64,000 bases of DNA, taken from NCBI GenBank assembly GCA_019359595.1, contig JAHHGZ010000011.1:62001-126000 (forward strand). The letters run 5' to 3'. Positions 48,082 to 57,361 of this stretch are shown piece after piece. Source of the DNA: Cyanomargarita calcarea GSE-NOS-MK-12-04C. Lineage in GTDB: Bacteria > Cyanobacteriota > Cyanobacteriia > Cyanobacteriales > Nostocaceae. Under the pieces are notes generated by a model. That model did no database searches and was not told the origin of the DNA. It saw only the letters and a list, made by a program, of their open reading frames with translations. Position numbers and translations under genes: made by a program. Position 1 is the first letter of the stretch. Every line of letters begins with the position of its first letter.

Positions 48082-48873
48082 TTATTTCTCTCCTTTCCCC
48101 ATCTTTATTTATCTATCCTAGGGGTGATGGCAGTAGCGTAATTTGTTTCACATACTGCTAAACATGATGAGTTAATTTTGCGACATCTCACCTAGCTAAT
48201 ATTATCTCCTCTACTAAACTTGACCTACGCAAATTTTCTGGTGCGGTAGTTATATGTTTGCCTTTGTTGATACTGAGACTTAGATGAGATAAATAGCAAA
48301 TGCAGATATCAAAAAAACAGACTGGGACAATTCAAAGACTTCTGAGTGTTGAATCAAAGCAATTGTTACAATCTGAAAGTCATTGAAGCATCCCAGCCCA
48401 ACTAAACACAAATACAACGTTCTAAAGTATTAATCTAACAGTCTGTGTTTCCTAGCTCCTCTGTCAAAAGGAGCAGTCATTCATTAAGTTTAAATGTATA
48501 CCCTGTCACACTTAAACTTAACTTTTTGAGCGAGTAGATTTTTGTCCTGACTAACAAAAATAAGTAATTTTACATAAAAAAAAGCCTTATTGATACTTAA
48601 TTATGGTTAATCATTTTGCGTTTTACCAAATAGAAGTGAAAACCTAGAATGTTGGCGATCCTAAATTGGCAGTCAAAAAGCAAAAGACTGCTTATGTTCT
48701 GCTGCCAAACGATCCAGAAGGCGATCGCCGAACCACTAATGGGGCATTTTGAAAAATATAAATCTACCCCAGAGACTCTAAGTCAACACCCTGGGACAGA
48801 TGTTTTTACGCAAAATATGCCGTATAAACAAAGTAGGAGAGTTAGAATATTTATACTCTTTAGAGAGGCTTTC
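48082..48873. other. Gene-free stretch before the BrkB gene
   Basis: About 790 bases, AT-rich. The BrkB frame is open upstream to 48649 but that part has no family character. On another frame 48648-48752 reads NVGDPKLAVKKQKTAYV then LLPNDPEGDRR to a TGA, a coding-like 34-residue stretch without a start codon, perhaps a gene remnant. I see nothing else. Confidence 0.4.
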
Positions 48874-49893
48874 ATGAATTTCAAGGCGATAGTAAGATTA
48901 TTTCAGGAAACAATAGAGGAATGGAATAAAGATAAAGCCTCGCGTTTAGCAGCCGCATTAGCATATTACACAATTTTTTCTATCGCTCCATTATTAATTC
49001 TTGTGATTGCGATCGCTGGTGCAGTGTTAGGACAACAACAAGCACAACAGGAAATTTATAACCAACTTTACAATTTAGTTGGTGAAGCCGGGGCAACAAT
49101 TATTAATAATGCAATTACCAGTGCCAGTCAACCCCGCCAAGGAACTATAGCTTCTATTATCAGTATTGCAGTATTACTCTTTGGTGCAACTAGTTTATTT
49201 ACAGAACTGAAAGATTCTTTAAATACGATTTGGGAAGTGCAGCCAAAACCCGGACGAGCGATGAAAAATATGGTTATGACTCGCATTTTGTCCTTTGGAA
49301 TCGTTTTGGGAATGGTTTTTTTACTTCTCGTTTCTTTAGTAGTTAGCACAGCTTTACAATTTCTAGCTAATTACCTTAGTAATGCAATACCGGGTGCTGA
49401 ATTTCTTTGGCAATTCGTCAATTTTCTGCTTGGTTTTAGCATTACTACGCTATTCTTTGGACTAATTTTTAAAGTCCTGCCAGATGTCAAAATGGCTTGG
49501 AGTGATATTTGGATTGGTGCTGCGCTCACCTCAATTTTGTTTTCTTTTGGTAGATTTCTATTGGGGCTATATTTTGCAAAGACTAGTTTCGGCTCTATAT
49601 ATGGTGCTGCTGGTTCACTTGTGGTTTTGTTAGGTTGGGTTTATTATGGAGCCCAAATTCTCTTTTTTGGTGCAGAATTTACCCAAGTTTATGCCAGAAA
49701 ATATGGCTCCCAGATTATTCCAGATAAAAATTCTATTCCCTTGACTGATGCAGCTCGCCTTGAACAAGGAATGAAATCTAATAGTACTACAGAAAATAAA
49801 CCACGGAATAAAAAATCTTCTAATTGGTTTAATCGGATATTCCAACCGAAACACTCCAAAGGCAAAGGTAGAAGAAACAACCGGGATTTGTGA
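48874..49893 (+). CDS. YihY/BrkB (virulence factor BrkB) family membrane protein
   Basis: 339 residues from ATG 48874, which has AGAGAGG nine bases upstream and begins the family's N-terminus (MNFKAIVRLFQETIEEWNKD). RLAAALAYYTIFSIAPLLIL is the diagnostic first membrane segment; about six segments follow, with TELKDSLNTIWEV and GSLVVLLGWVYYGAQILFFGAEFTQVY. The C-terminal 60 residues are basic and disordered. Inner-membrane protein of unknown, possibly transport, function. The next gene starts about 30 bases after its stop. Confidence 0.92.
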   Translation: MNFKAIVRLFQETIEEWNKDKASRLAAALAYYTIFSIAPLLILVIAIAGAVLGQQQAQQEIYNQLYNLVGEAGATIINNAITSASQPRQGTIASIISIAVLLFGATSLFTELKDSLNTIWEVQPKPGRAMKNMVMTRILSFGIVLGMVFLLLVSLVVSTALQFLANYLSNAIPGAEFLWQFVNFLLGFSITTLFFGLIFKVLPDVKMAWSDIWIGAALTSILFSFGRFLLGLYFAKTSFGSIYGAAGSLVVLLGWVYYGAQILFFGAEFTQVYARKYGSQIIPDKNSIPLTDAARLEQGMKSNSTTENKPRNKKSSNWFNRIFQPKHSKGKGRRNNRDL

Positions 49894-49925
49894 TTTATAA
49901 TAAAATTTCAACTACAGTTATTAAT

Positions 49926-50429
49926 ATGCAAAAATGGTATAGCATTAATTGGCAAGAAGTTTTTGTGCCCAGCATGAGTATAGTTGAACTGATTCTACGC
50001 GGTTCTTTAGTATACTTGGCGTTATTTTTTGTGCTGCGCTCATTACCGACTCGGCAATTAGGAGCTTTAGGAATCACAGATTTATTAGTAGTTGTGCTGT
50101 TCACCGAAGCTGCACAAAATGCAATGGCAAGTAATTACACTTCAATTACTGAAGGAGCAATTTTAGTCGGAACTGTAATTTTTTGGAGCTATTTACTTAA
50201 TTGGTTTGGTTACAAATTTCCTCGATTTCAACGTTTTATCAATCCACCACCGTTGCTAATTGTTAAAAATGGTTCCACAATTGACCGCCATTTGGAACGA
50301 GAATTAATTACAGATGATGAGTTAATGAGTCAGTTACGCCAACAAGGTGTAGAATATATAGCGGACGTCAAAAAGGCTTATCTGGAGGCTGACGGTAGTA
50401 TTAGCATCCTCAAAAAAGATGAAGAGTAA
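49926..50429 (+). CDS. DUF421 (YetF-like) membrane protein
   Basis: 167 residues from ATG 49926 (the frame is open from 49890). Three N-terminal membrane helices (VELILRGSLVYLALFFVLR, ITDLLVVVLFTEAAQNAM, AILVGTVIFWSYLLNW), then a soluble domain typical of DUF421 (PPPLLIVKNGSTIDRHLERELITDDELMSQLRQQGVEYIADVKKAYLE). Function unknown. It is likely co-transcribed with the BrkB gene. Confidence 0.9.
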   Translation: MQKWYSINWQEVFVPSMSIVELILRGSLVYLALFFVLRSLPTRQLGALGITDLLVVVLFTEAAQNAMASNYTSITEGAILVGTVIFWSYLLNWFGYKFPRFQRFINPPPLLIVKNGSTIDRHLERELITDDELMSQLRQQGVEYIADVKKAYLEADGSISILKKDEE

Positions 50430-50528
50430 AAAGTATCTTTTCAAAGAATTCCACCTGTAATTTTACTGCTTGATTTGCTATAAAGTTGTATATATTTACA
50501 TCGAGCATTCAAATTCCGAATCAATTAA

Positions 50529-51074
50529 ATGAGATCCAGAATCTTCACCTTAGCTGCGATATTAACTGCTCTGTACCTTGTTCCAACACTTCCAGCAGAA
50601 GCTTCTCCAAAGCCATCACCAACACCTCATCTGCTTGCCGAACAAAGTTGGACTCAATTTTCTCCCCCGAATGGTAGCTTTATTGTCTTAATGCCCGGTA
50701 GCCCCAAAGAGGATAAAGAAACCGAAAAAAACTCGGACAGTACAACTGACTCTTATACCTATACAGTAGAAACCAGCATAGGTGCATTTTTGGTTGGGTA
50801 TACAGACTTTAGCGATGATATTTCCTCAGTTGATTCTAAAAGACTTTTAGATGCAGCCGCTCAAGGATTTACTACGAATGGGGGTAAATTATTGAACCAG
50901 CAAAACCTCTTGATGAATGGACATCCTGGTAGAGAAGTTAAGTATGCAGACTCGGATGGTACTACCAGTACGGCTCGGATCTTTATTGTGAAGCAACGGT
51001 TGTATCAATTACACGCGATCGCTTCCCAATCTCAAGATGTTAAGAAGTTTTTCGATTCATTTAAATTAATTTAA
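50529..51074 (+). CDS. Exported protein of unknown function
   Basis: 181 residues. Signal peptide MRSRIFTLAAILTALYLV with a likely cleavage after AEA. The mature part opens with WTQFSPPNGSFIVLMPGSPKED and ends RIFIVKQRLYQLHAIASQSQDVKKFFDSFKLI, a layout I have seen in many cyanobacterial periplasmic proteins (a small beta-rich domain). No catalytic motif is visible. Confidence 0.75.
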   Translation: MRSRIFTLAAILTALYLVPTLPAEASPKPSPTPHLLAEQSWTQFSPPNGSFIVLMPGSPKEDKETEKNSDSTTDSYTYTVETSIGAFLVGYTDFSDDISSVDSKRLLDAAAQGFTTNGGKLLNQQNLLMNGHPGREVKYADSDGTTSTARIFIVKQRLYQLHAIASQSQDVKKFFDSFKLI

Positions 51075-51101
51075 GAAGCTCAGGGGCTGCGATACAGATC
51101 C

Positions 51102-51135
51102 AGATCCCCGACTTCTGCGAGAAGTCAGCGATCTG
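51102..51135. repeat. Dispersed hairpin GATCCCCGACTTCT...AGAAGTC (copy 2)
   Basis: AGATCCCCGACTTCT pairs with AGAAGTCAGCGATCT around GCG. Same family as at 41356 and 52664. Confidence 0.65.
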
Positions 51136-51176
51136 ACCTCAAAATCTAAAATTGTTATCTATCCTAAGTATTCTTT

Positions 51177-51262
51177 TTAATACCCCGACCTCTACAACTA
51201 GGTCACCCGTTTTGAGTTGGGTCTGAATCCCCACCTCCTCCTTCTTCCTTCTTCCTTCATCA
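51177..51262 (+). repeat. Dispersed repeat, TAATACCCCGAC family (copy 3)
   Basis: Blocks TTAATACCCCGACCTCTACA, CCGTTTTGAGTTGGG, GAATCCCCAC and CTTCTTCCTTCTTCCTTCAT, matching the copy at 47334. It ends about 40 bases before the purB start. Confidence 0.75.
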
Positions 51263-51301
51263 AGGTTGTACAATGGTGACGGTTGTAATCTGTGGCGGAC
51301 T

Positions 51302-52597
51302 GTGATTGAACGTTATACCTTGCCCGAAATGGGTAATCTTTGGACTGAAGCTTACAAATTAAAAACTTGGTTGCAAGTAGAAATTGCTGTTTGCTCGGCT
51401 CAAGCTGACTTGGGTTATATTCCGAAGGAGGCAGTTGAGGAAATTAAAGCAAAGGCGAATTTTGACCCGAAAAGAGTTCTGGAAATTGAGGCTGAAGTCC
51501 GCCACGATATGATCGCTTTCTTGACAAATGTCAATGAATATGTAGGTGATGCCGGACGTTACATTCACCTGGGAATGACCAGTTCTGATGTGTTGGATAC
51601 CGCTTTGGCGTTGCAGTTGGTTGACAGTTTAGATGTCATCTTGGGACGCTTGTCAGAATTGATTGATGTCATTCGCCAAAGGGCGCAGGAGCATCGCTAT
51701 ACAGTGATGATTGGGCGTTCCCACGGTATCCACGCCGAACCCATCACCTTTGGTTTTAAGCTAGCAGGGTGGTTGGCGGAAGTATTGCGAAGTCAAGAAC
51801 GTTTGATAACTTTACGCAAAAGCATTGCCGTCGGGAAAATTTCCGGTGCGGTGGGGACTTACGCCAATATCGAACCCCGTGTAGAAGCGTTGGCTTGTGA
51901 AAAGTTGGGACTCAAACCAGATACCGCATCAACGCAGGTTATTTCACGCGATCGCCACGCCGATTACGTGCAACAATTGGCATTACTGGCGGCATCCATC
52001 GAACGTTTTGCCGTAGAAATTCGCAACCTCCAAAAAACAGACGTTCTGGAAGTAGAGGAATTCTTTTCCAAAGGTCAAAAAGGCTCCTCAGCCATGCCCC
52101 ACAAACGTAACCCCATCCGTTCGGAACGCTTAACCGGGATGGCACGTCTGGTCAGAAGTTATGCGATCGCTGCTTTAGAAAATGTGGCATTGTGGCACGA
52201 GCGAGACATTTCCCACAGTTCAGTAGAACGGGTAATGTTTCCCGATGCTTGCATTTTGACCCATTTTATGCTAATGGAAACAATTGATTTGGTGAAAAAT
52301 CTCCTCGTCTATCCAGAAAACATGGCACGGAACATGAACTGTTACGGTGGGGTTGTTTTCAGCCAAAGAGTGATGCTGACTTTGGTAGCCAAGGGAATGC
52401 AGCGAGAAGAAGCTTATACAGTGGTGCAAAGTTGTTCTCACGAAGCTTGGAACAAAAAAGAAGGAAATTTCCACGATTTAATTGCCAATGATGCCCGCGT
52501 CAAGGATAAATTATCTCAAGAAGAAATAGAGGATTGTTTTGATCCACAGCACCATCTGCAATACTTAGACCAAGTTTATCAGCGACTGGGTATTTAA
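51302..52597 (+). CDS. purB: Adenylosuccinate lyase
   Basis: 431 residues from GTG 51302 (MIERYTLPEMGNLW is the family's N-terminus; the longer frame from 51266 overlaps a repeat). It catalyses two steps of purine synthesis (SAICAR and adenylosuccinate cleavage). Motifs: GMTSSDVLDTALALQ, MIGRSHGIHAEPITFG with the catalytic His, and the signature GSSAMPHKRNP. Full length. A terminator-like hairpin follows at 52664. Confidence 0.97.
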   Translation: MIERYTLPEMGNLWTEAYKLKTWLQVEIAVCSAQADLGYIPKEAVEEIKAKANFDPKRVLEIEAEVRHDMIAFLTNVNEYVGDAGRYIHLGMTSSDVLDTALALQLVDSLDVILGRLSELIDVIRQRAQEHRYTVMIGRSHGIHAEPITFGFKLAGWLAEVLRSQERLITLRKSIAVGKISGAVGTYANIEPRVEALACEKLGLKPDTASTQVISRDRHADYVQQLALLAASIERFAVEIRNLQKTDVLEVEEFFSKGQKGSSAMPHKRNPIRSERLTGMARLVRSYAIAALENVALWHERDISHSSVERVMFPDACILTHFMLMETIDLVKNLLVYPENMARNMNCYGGVVFSQRVMLTLVAKGMQREEAYTVVQSCSHEAWNKKEGNFHDLIANDARVKDKLSQEEIEDCFDPQHHLQYLDQVYQRLGI

Positions 52598-52663
52598 TAT
52601 TGTTGTAGGACGATTTCTAATATAATGCCCCCTTAATTACCCACATTGTAGAAACGTATACTT

Positions 52664-52706
52664 AGATTCCCGATTTCTTGAAGAAGTCGGGAATCTTATT
52701 TTTTAC
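52664..52706 (+). terminator. Hairpin with T-run downstream of purB (repeat copy 3)
   Basis: AGATTCCCGATTTCTTGAAG pairs with the following GAAGTCGGGAATCT, then TATTTTTT. It is related to the hairpins at 41356 and 51102 but has a T-run, so it may serve as the purB terminator. Confidence 0.65.
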
Positions 52707-52731
52707 AGCTGCACTCCTGTCCACTAGTCCT

Positions 52732-52776
52732 TGTAAATCCTTGTCTTATAGACAAAGTCCTCTTTGAAAGGGCTAT
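52732..52776 (-). repeat. Double-hairpin dispersed repeat, AGTCC...GGACT family (copy 2)
   Basis: On the minus strand it reads AGCCCTTTCAAAGAGGACTT then TCTATAAGACAAGGA and AAGGACT, matching the order of blocks at 37528 and 55167. It lies in the 520-base gap 52598-53116, which otherwise shows only AT-rich sequence. Confidence 0.5.
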
Positions 52777-53116
52777 TAAATAAACTTTCATTATGTCAAA
52801 TTAGTCACTCTAAAACTTGCTATTAGTGCTTTATACGTATAGGTGCAAAATAGCAGTCATAGTACCCTTAAGGGTAATCTTTCATACAGTTTTCCGAAAA
52901 ATAAGTTGCGATCTTGTAGATAAATTTATAAGTAAATCAAGCCAAAGCAATAAAAAATGCTTTACTTTCAAAGCTAAATAAATATTAATAATTAGAGTTC
53001 CATTGGACAGATACGTTTTTGTAAATGGCATTTTTAAATAAAATTAATAAAATTTTATGTTGTGGCTTTTTCTTATAAGTTCGGATTTTTAACATTTATT
53101 TTATCGGAGAATTATC

Positions 53117-54175
53117 ATGCTTTCAAATAAACTTGTAACAATCGGTTTAGTTGGTTTTTCCGCAAGTATTCTTTTCGGAAATGCAGCATTAGGTCAAACA
53201 GTTAATCAAGAAGTTAATGGCAGAGCAATTGGGCCTGATACTTTCGTTGACGTTAGTAACTTCACGGTTAATCCAACCGGCAAATTGAATCAAGTAGCTA
53301 ACTGCGAAGCCAGGAATAACGTTCCAAACATCGATCCTCGTTGCGATGGACATAACATTGCTATTTACGGGAACCACAACAATGTGCCTCCTTCCCCGCA
53401 ACCACCAGATAAAGATAACCACCATAAACATACTCCTAACTTGAACCAGAATGTGACAAACGGCGGAAGCAACACAACTGTTATTACTCCAACTACAGCT
53501 AATTCCAGTTCCAGTTCTTCTAGTGCGAGTGCAAGTAAGGCCAACGCAACTATTCATGACAGTGGCAATAGTAGCAATACAAATTCAAATGTCAGCCAAG
53601 GTGGTGATGCAAAAATCGGCGATGTTAACAATAGTTCCAGTTCTCGGGTTGGTGACCAAAAGAACCAACAGTCTGTAAATACTGGTGCAACTAATGTTTC
53701 ACCATCTACACGGGTTAAGGTTGATGGAGACCAGTACAACAACATTCAATTTGGTTCTCAAGCACCAGGAACAGGTGGTGAAGCGTTCTCTTTACAATAC
53801 CGTTCAGCCTGTGGAACTGCTGTGAATTATCGTCAAGGCTTTGCTTTAAAACCGAAACGATTTGGTGGTGGAGGTTTCGGTTTTGCCTTAGATATTTCCA
53901 GTACTGACATGGACACAATTGAGGATCGTGCAGGTGTTCAAGGTAAGATGGATACTGCGTTTGAAGTCGCTATGAACGTAGTTGATAATCAAGAAGCTTT
54001 CCAGGAACGTTTAAATGCTGGTGTCATATCCCGTGAGGAAGCAGAAACTTATGCTCTCGCAAATTGCGCTCCTCAAAACGCGATCGTTCGCAATGTAAGT
54101 AACGAAAAAACTGTAGAGATTAGCAGAGAGTATATCGACAAGCGTCGCACCTGCACTGCACGGGGATGCAACTAA
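53117..54175 (+). CDS. Secreted Ser/Asn-rich protein of unknown function
   Basis: 352 residues. Signal peptide (LVTIGLVGFSASILFGNAALG, cut before QTVNQ). Residues about 95-215 are low-complexity Ser/Asn/Thr/Gly with runs of Ser, like a flexible linker. The C-terminal 130 residues are ordered (GEAFSLQYRSACGTAVNYRQGFALK, a Gly/Phe stretch, helices around FQERLNAGVISREEAETYALANC) and hold several cysteines. ATCGGAGAA precedes the ATG. No family is recognised. It may be a cell-surface protein. Confidence 0.7.
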   Translation: MLSNKLVTIGLVGFSASILFGNAALGQTVNQEVNGRAIGPDTFVDVSNFTVNPTGKLNQVANCEARNNVPNIDPRCDGHNIAIYGNHNNVPPSPQPPDKDNHHKHTPNLNQNVTNGGSNTTVITPTTANSSSSSSSASASKANATIHDSGNSSNTNSNVSQGGDAKIGDVNNSSSSRVGDQKNQQSVNTGATNVSPSTRVKVDGDQYNNIQFGSQAPGTGGEAFSLQYRSACGTAVNYRQGFALKPKRFGGGGFGFALDISSTDMDTIEDRAGVQGKMDTAFEVAMNVVDNQEAFQERLNAGVISREEAETYALANCAPQNAIVRNVSNEKTVEISREYIDKRRTCTARGCN

Positions 54176-54181
54176 ATCCCT

Positions 54182-54228
54182 GTAGTTACAATACCGGCAG
54201 GGAGGCAAGCCACATGAATTGTAACTAC
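54182..54228 (+). repeat. Hairpin repeat, covarying-stem family (copy 2)
   Basis: 47 bases: GTAGTTACAAT, ACCGGCAGGGAGGCAAGCC, ACATGA, then ATTGTAACTAC, the outer arms being perfectly complementary. It is identical base for base to 56998-57044. Confidence 0.9.
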
Positions 54229-54247
54229 AAGTATTACGGCTGATTGG

Positions 54248-54368
54248 CGTTGCTGAATTGAGGTATGAATTACCCTCACCCCCAAGCTTTTAATTCTTGT
54301 CCCCTCTCCCTTGGGGAGAGGGCTAGGGTGAGGGTAAATTTAGCAATTCATACCCGGATTCAGCAACG
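54248..54368. repeat. Large palindromic element (about 120 bases)
   Basis: CGTTGCTGAATT...GGTATGAATT...ACCCTCAC at the left is repeated inverted at the right (GTGAGGGTAAA...AATTCATACC...ATTCAGCAACG). The centre has its own hairpin, TCCCCTCTCCCTTGGGGAGA. It would fold into one long stem. MITE-like. Confidence 0.85.
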
Positions 54369-54464
54369 GCGGCTGATTGACTAGACATTACATATGGTCT
54401 ACGCAAACGCAACCCTCTGTAAATGTGCGTGTTTCTTACCTTTTTATTATTTTCTAGTGAGGTT

Positions 54465-55031
54465 ATGATGAATATTTTTTTAAGATTTGCTATTTCATCA
54501 GTTTTAGTTGCAGCATCTTGCGTTCAAGCTACTGCCCAAACAACAGTTTCCCCTTCAAGAAATGCAATAGCGTTGCGACTTGATCATTCATCTGCAAGAG
54601 TTATCAAGCGCGAAATCACCCCCGGAACTGTAACATTTACCCGCCAAAACGGCTGTTCGCTTCAAATTCCTGTTTCTACAGTTTTTTTCAATGACGGAAC
54701 GATTCTGAGAACTCCCATTCAAGTAACCGCTTCTGGAAACAGCGTTCCCCAATGGCGAAATGAATATAGAAAACCTTGGCTATCACAATTAACGGACTAT
54801 GAAGGAGGAGAATACAAATTTATGCTTTTCAAAGTTGGACAACACCCTTCAATCCTGATTGGAGTTGAAGAAAGCGAGCAAAAAATGTTAGAAACACAAA
54901 CTGTATGTGCTGCTGCTGCTTATCAGATTTTTAAAAGCAATCGATTGTTGCTGAAACCCATTGCCGAAAAAAGGGTAAATGATTTGTCTTGGTCTTTAAA
55001 GCAGGGTTGGGAAAGTTATTTTTCTAATTAA
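54465..55031 (+). CDS. Exported protein of unknown function
   Basis: 188 residues from ATG 54465 (or 54468), just after GTGAGG; the longer frame from 54423 lacks a signal sequence start. Signal peptide NIFLRFAISSVLVAASCVQA cut before TAQ or QTT. The mature domain has strands (GTVTFTRQNGCSLQIPVSTVFFNDGTILR) and one pair of cysteines. No family is recognised. It sits in a run of exported proteins separated by palindromes. Confidence 0.6.
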   Translation: MMNIFLRFAISSVLVAASCVQATAQTTVSPSRNAIALRLDHSSARVIKREITPGTVTFTRQNGCSLQIPVSTVFFNDGTILRTPIQVTASGNSVPQWRNEYRKPWLSQLTDYEGGEYKFMLFKVGQHPSILIGVEESEQKMLETQTVCAAAAYQIFKSNRLLLKPIAEKRVNDLSWSLKQGWESYFSN

Positions 55032-55166
55032 TACGTCTCAATCTAGTATTTAGACTATTCCAATTAAAAAAATATCCCAAAATTCATATCTTGCACCTTG
55101 CGTATAAATCACATACGTTCAACTTTATTAATGACGAAAGCTACAACAAAAACAAAGCATTATTTT

Positions 55167-55219
55167 TAGTCCATTAAAATGGACTTATGCTATTAGACAG
55201 GGACTTATAGTCCCTGGCG
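55167..55219. repeat. Double-hairpin dispersed repeat, AGTCC...GGACT family (copy 3)
   Basis: AGTCCATTAAAATGGACT, then TTAGACAGGGACTTATAGTCC. Relative to copy 1 the first stem changes from CTCT/AGAG to CAT/ATG with pairing kept. It lies in the gap 55032-55397, which otherwise shows nothing. Confidence 0.65.
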
Positions 55220-55397
55220 GGTAGGGACATTAATCGTTTTTTTTAGTAACAGCAGTGATTATTATGACATTTTTTATAGGTGCAAGATATCCCAAAATAA
55301 ATATTGATGGATAGGCGTTCCAACTGTTTATCAAATACCCCGATACCTCTTGACGCTTATCCTCCGAATGGATTTGAATTATTAATTAATAAGAAAA

Positions 55398-56144
55398 ATG
55401 GTAATAAAATTTTTTAATATTTGGTCTGAAATAAGCCCATATACGTTACTGATGTTTACCGCTTTGACATCAATCAATATTATTTCACAATCGCAAAAAT
55501 CAGATGCTGCACAAATATACTCCTATAACTTTGATAATTTAAATGCTAATTCTCATATTTACAATGACCCAACAATAACATCCGAGAATAATAAATGCCT
55601 GAACGGACTACTCAACCAACTACCTCAAAAGGGAGATAGAGAAACTACAGAAGCCTGTCTCAATACCTTTGGCTATAATCCCGAGCAAAAAATAACGTCT
55701 CCTGTCATGATTGTTTTTGAAATTGATAAAACATCACAGAAAGTGAAAACTACACTCATCTATAAAAGTAAAAACGGTCAAATTAATCAGGAACACTTTA
55801 ATGCTGTTGGCGCACGCTATTATGAATGGTATCCACCAACAGGTATGTATACGCTGGATTATATTAAGCCGGATAAAAGCCAGAGTTTTAAGCCTGCCTA
55901 CGGTAATTTTTATTCTCCTCCATTCGAGAAAGATAAAAACGGTAATCCTGTAAACATCGGATTTCATGGACGTGAAGGAAATCTGATGGCTGGAAATGGT
56001 TCCAATGGGTGTTATCGTCATCACGTAGCAGATATGAAAAGAGTCATGACTATAATTCAAGATACTGGGAAAGATGCAGCTTTACCTTCTAACTGGTACG
56101 AAGGGACTCTGCCGATTGCAGTAATTTCCAATCCCGGTCATTAG
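55398..56144 (+). CDS. Putative L,D-transpeptidase-like (YkuD-type) exported protein
   Basis: 248 residues with an N-terminal hydrophobic segment (YTLLMFTALTSINIISQS), probably a signal or anchor. The motif NIGFHGREGNLMAGNGSNGC ends at catalytic-type Cys205 and is followed by YRHH, matching the YkuD pattern of His (190), then S-x-G-C-x-R. Before it, PPTGMYTLDYIKPDKS resembles the YkuD strand preceding the His. It would cross-link peptidoglycan or attach proteins to it in the periplasm. The middle residue of the SHGC box is Asn instead of His. There is no LysM or other wall-binding domain. Confidence 0.65.
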   Translation: MVIKFFNIWSEISPYTLLMFTALTSINIISQSQKSDAAQIYSYNFDNLNANSHIYNDPTITSENNKCLNGLLNQLPQKGDRETTEACLNTFGYNPEQKITSPVMIVFEIDKTSQKVKTTLIYKSKNGQINQEHFNAVGARYYEWYPPTGMYTLDYIKPDKSQSFKPAYGNFYSPPFEKDKNGNPVNIGFHGREGNLMAGNGSNGCYRHHVADMKRVMTIIQDTGKDAALPSNWYEGTLPIAVISNPGH

Positions 56145-56212
56145 GACAATCTCGTGGGGATATACAACTAAGCCGTTTATGATAGCTATGTGCCTATTAC
56201 CCCTAAAAATAT

Positions 56213-56818
56213 ATGCCATACAGCGAATTCACAACAATCACAAAAGCGGAAGAAGCTTTTGGTTTAACTACCGTTGAAGGAAGACGGTTTGTTCCAGAGA
56301 TTGAACTAATAAAACCTTCCAATCAACTTGTGGACTATTTGGAAGAAGTTTTACCGATCGCGATCGCAACTGGTAGCGAAAAAGTTCGTTCTGAATTAAT
56401 TATTGCTCCCATCCTGGTGGAAGTCTGGAGAATATTGGAAAAACAAATCGGTATTTTTTCTGGAGAAGATTTCGATGTTGATAGTTCTGTGGGACTAAAT
56501 GGAAGATGTGATTTTTTACTCAGTCGCTCACCTAAACTAATAGAAATTGATGCCCCGGCAGTTGTAATTGTGGAGGCAAAAAAAGCAGATTTAAGGACTG
56601 GAATTGGACAGTGTGTAGCAGAAATGGTTGCTGCTCAGCGATTCAATAAATTGAAAAAGAAATCTGTTAACACCATATATGGGAGTGTCACTAGTGGCAC
56701 TCAATGGCGATTTATGAAGCTAGAGGAAAATACAGTGACTTTTGATTTGTCGGAATATCCAGTTCCCCCAGTAGATTTTATTCTTTCTTTTTTGATTTGG
56801 ATGATTCGCAATGCTTAA
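56213..56818 (+). CDS. PD-(D/E)XK nuclease-like protein, paralogue B
   Basis: 201 residues, clearly related to the protein at 20979 (both begin MPYS(D/E)FT; SEKVRSELIIAPIL; GLNGRCDFLLSRS; VVIVEAKKADLRTGIGQC; DLSEY near the end). Candidate catalytic residues are Asp100, Glu121, Lys123 and Gln133. Function unknown. It follows the L,D-transpeptidase-like gene by 68 bases and is followed by a repeat-filled gap. Confidence 0.7.
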   Translation: MPYSEFTTITKAEEAFGLTTVEGRRFVPEIELIKPSNQLVDYLEEVLPIAIATGSEKVRSELIIAPILVEVWRILEKQIGIFSGEDFDVDSSVGLNGRCDFLLSRSPKLIEIDAPAVVIVEAKKADLRTGIGQCVAEMVAAQRFNKLKKKSVNTIYGSVTSGTQWRFMKLEENTVTFDLSEYPVPPVDFILSFLIWMIRNA

Positions 56819-56997
56819 AAAAAGGACTGAATATATAGAGTGTCTAATATACTATTTATCTTTATAAGTCAAATATTGTTGCAGAAAAGCAACAATATTG
56901 TTATATTTATTTACATAAAAATACGCAAAATAAACGAACTACTCTCTACAGGCTTATGGTGTACTACTACTCCATGTCATTAATTTTGAGGGGTAGT

Positions 56998-57044
56998 GTA
57001 GTTACAATACCGGCAGGGAGGCAAGCCACATGAATTGTAACTAC
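56998..57044 (+). repeat. Hairpin repeat, covarying-stem family (copy 3)
   Basis: Identical over 47 bases to 54182-54228 (GTAGTTACAAT ... ATTGTAACTAC). Confidence 0.9.
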
Positions 57045-57158
57045 GAAAAACTAAACTATTTACCCATCAGAACTAATGACACGCACCACTACAGTTTAGA
57101 CACTTGTTTGCAGAGATAATCAGTTTACAAGTTTCACGTTTTGTGAACGCGTGAGTCC

Positions 57159-57312
57159 CAGGGCTATTTCATTCTCTCAAAAACCCAAAGAAGCCCTAAT
57201 CCCTTCTCCCACCTTGGGATTCGTGGGATTGGAGTCTTCCCTTCCTCACCAGGAGCAAACTTGGGAGAGGGGCAGGGAAGTATGAGGGCTTTTTGAGAAT
57301 GAAATAGCCCTG
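57159..57312. repeat. Large palindromic element (about 155 bases)
   Basis: The left arm CAGGGCTATTTCATTCTC and AAAAACCCAAAGAAGCCCT is mirrored at the right by AGGGCTTTTTGAGAATG and AAATAGCCCTG. The centre holds a second stem (CTTCTCCCACCTTGGGA / TTGGGAGAGG-type). It lies just beyond the 3' end of the fibre gene and may also stop transcription from it. Confidence 0.85.
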
Positions 57313-57361
57313 CGTTAGCCCTAGATATTACTTTTAGGATTTATACATTGACAGAGAAATG

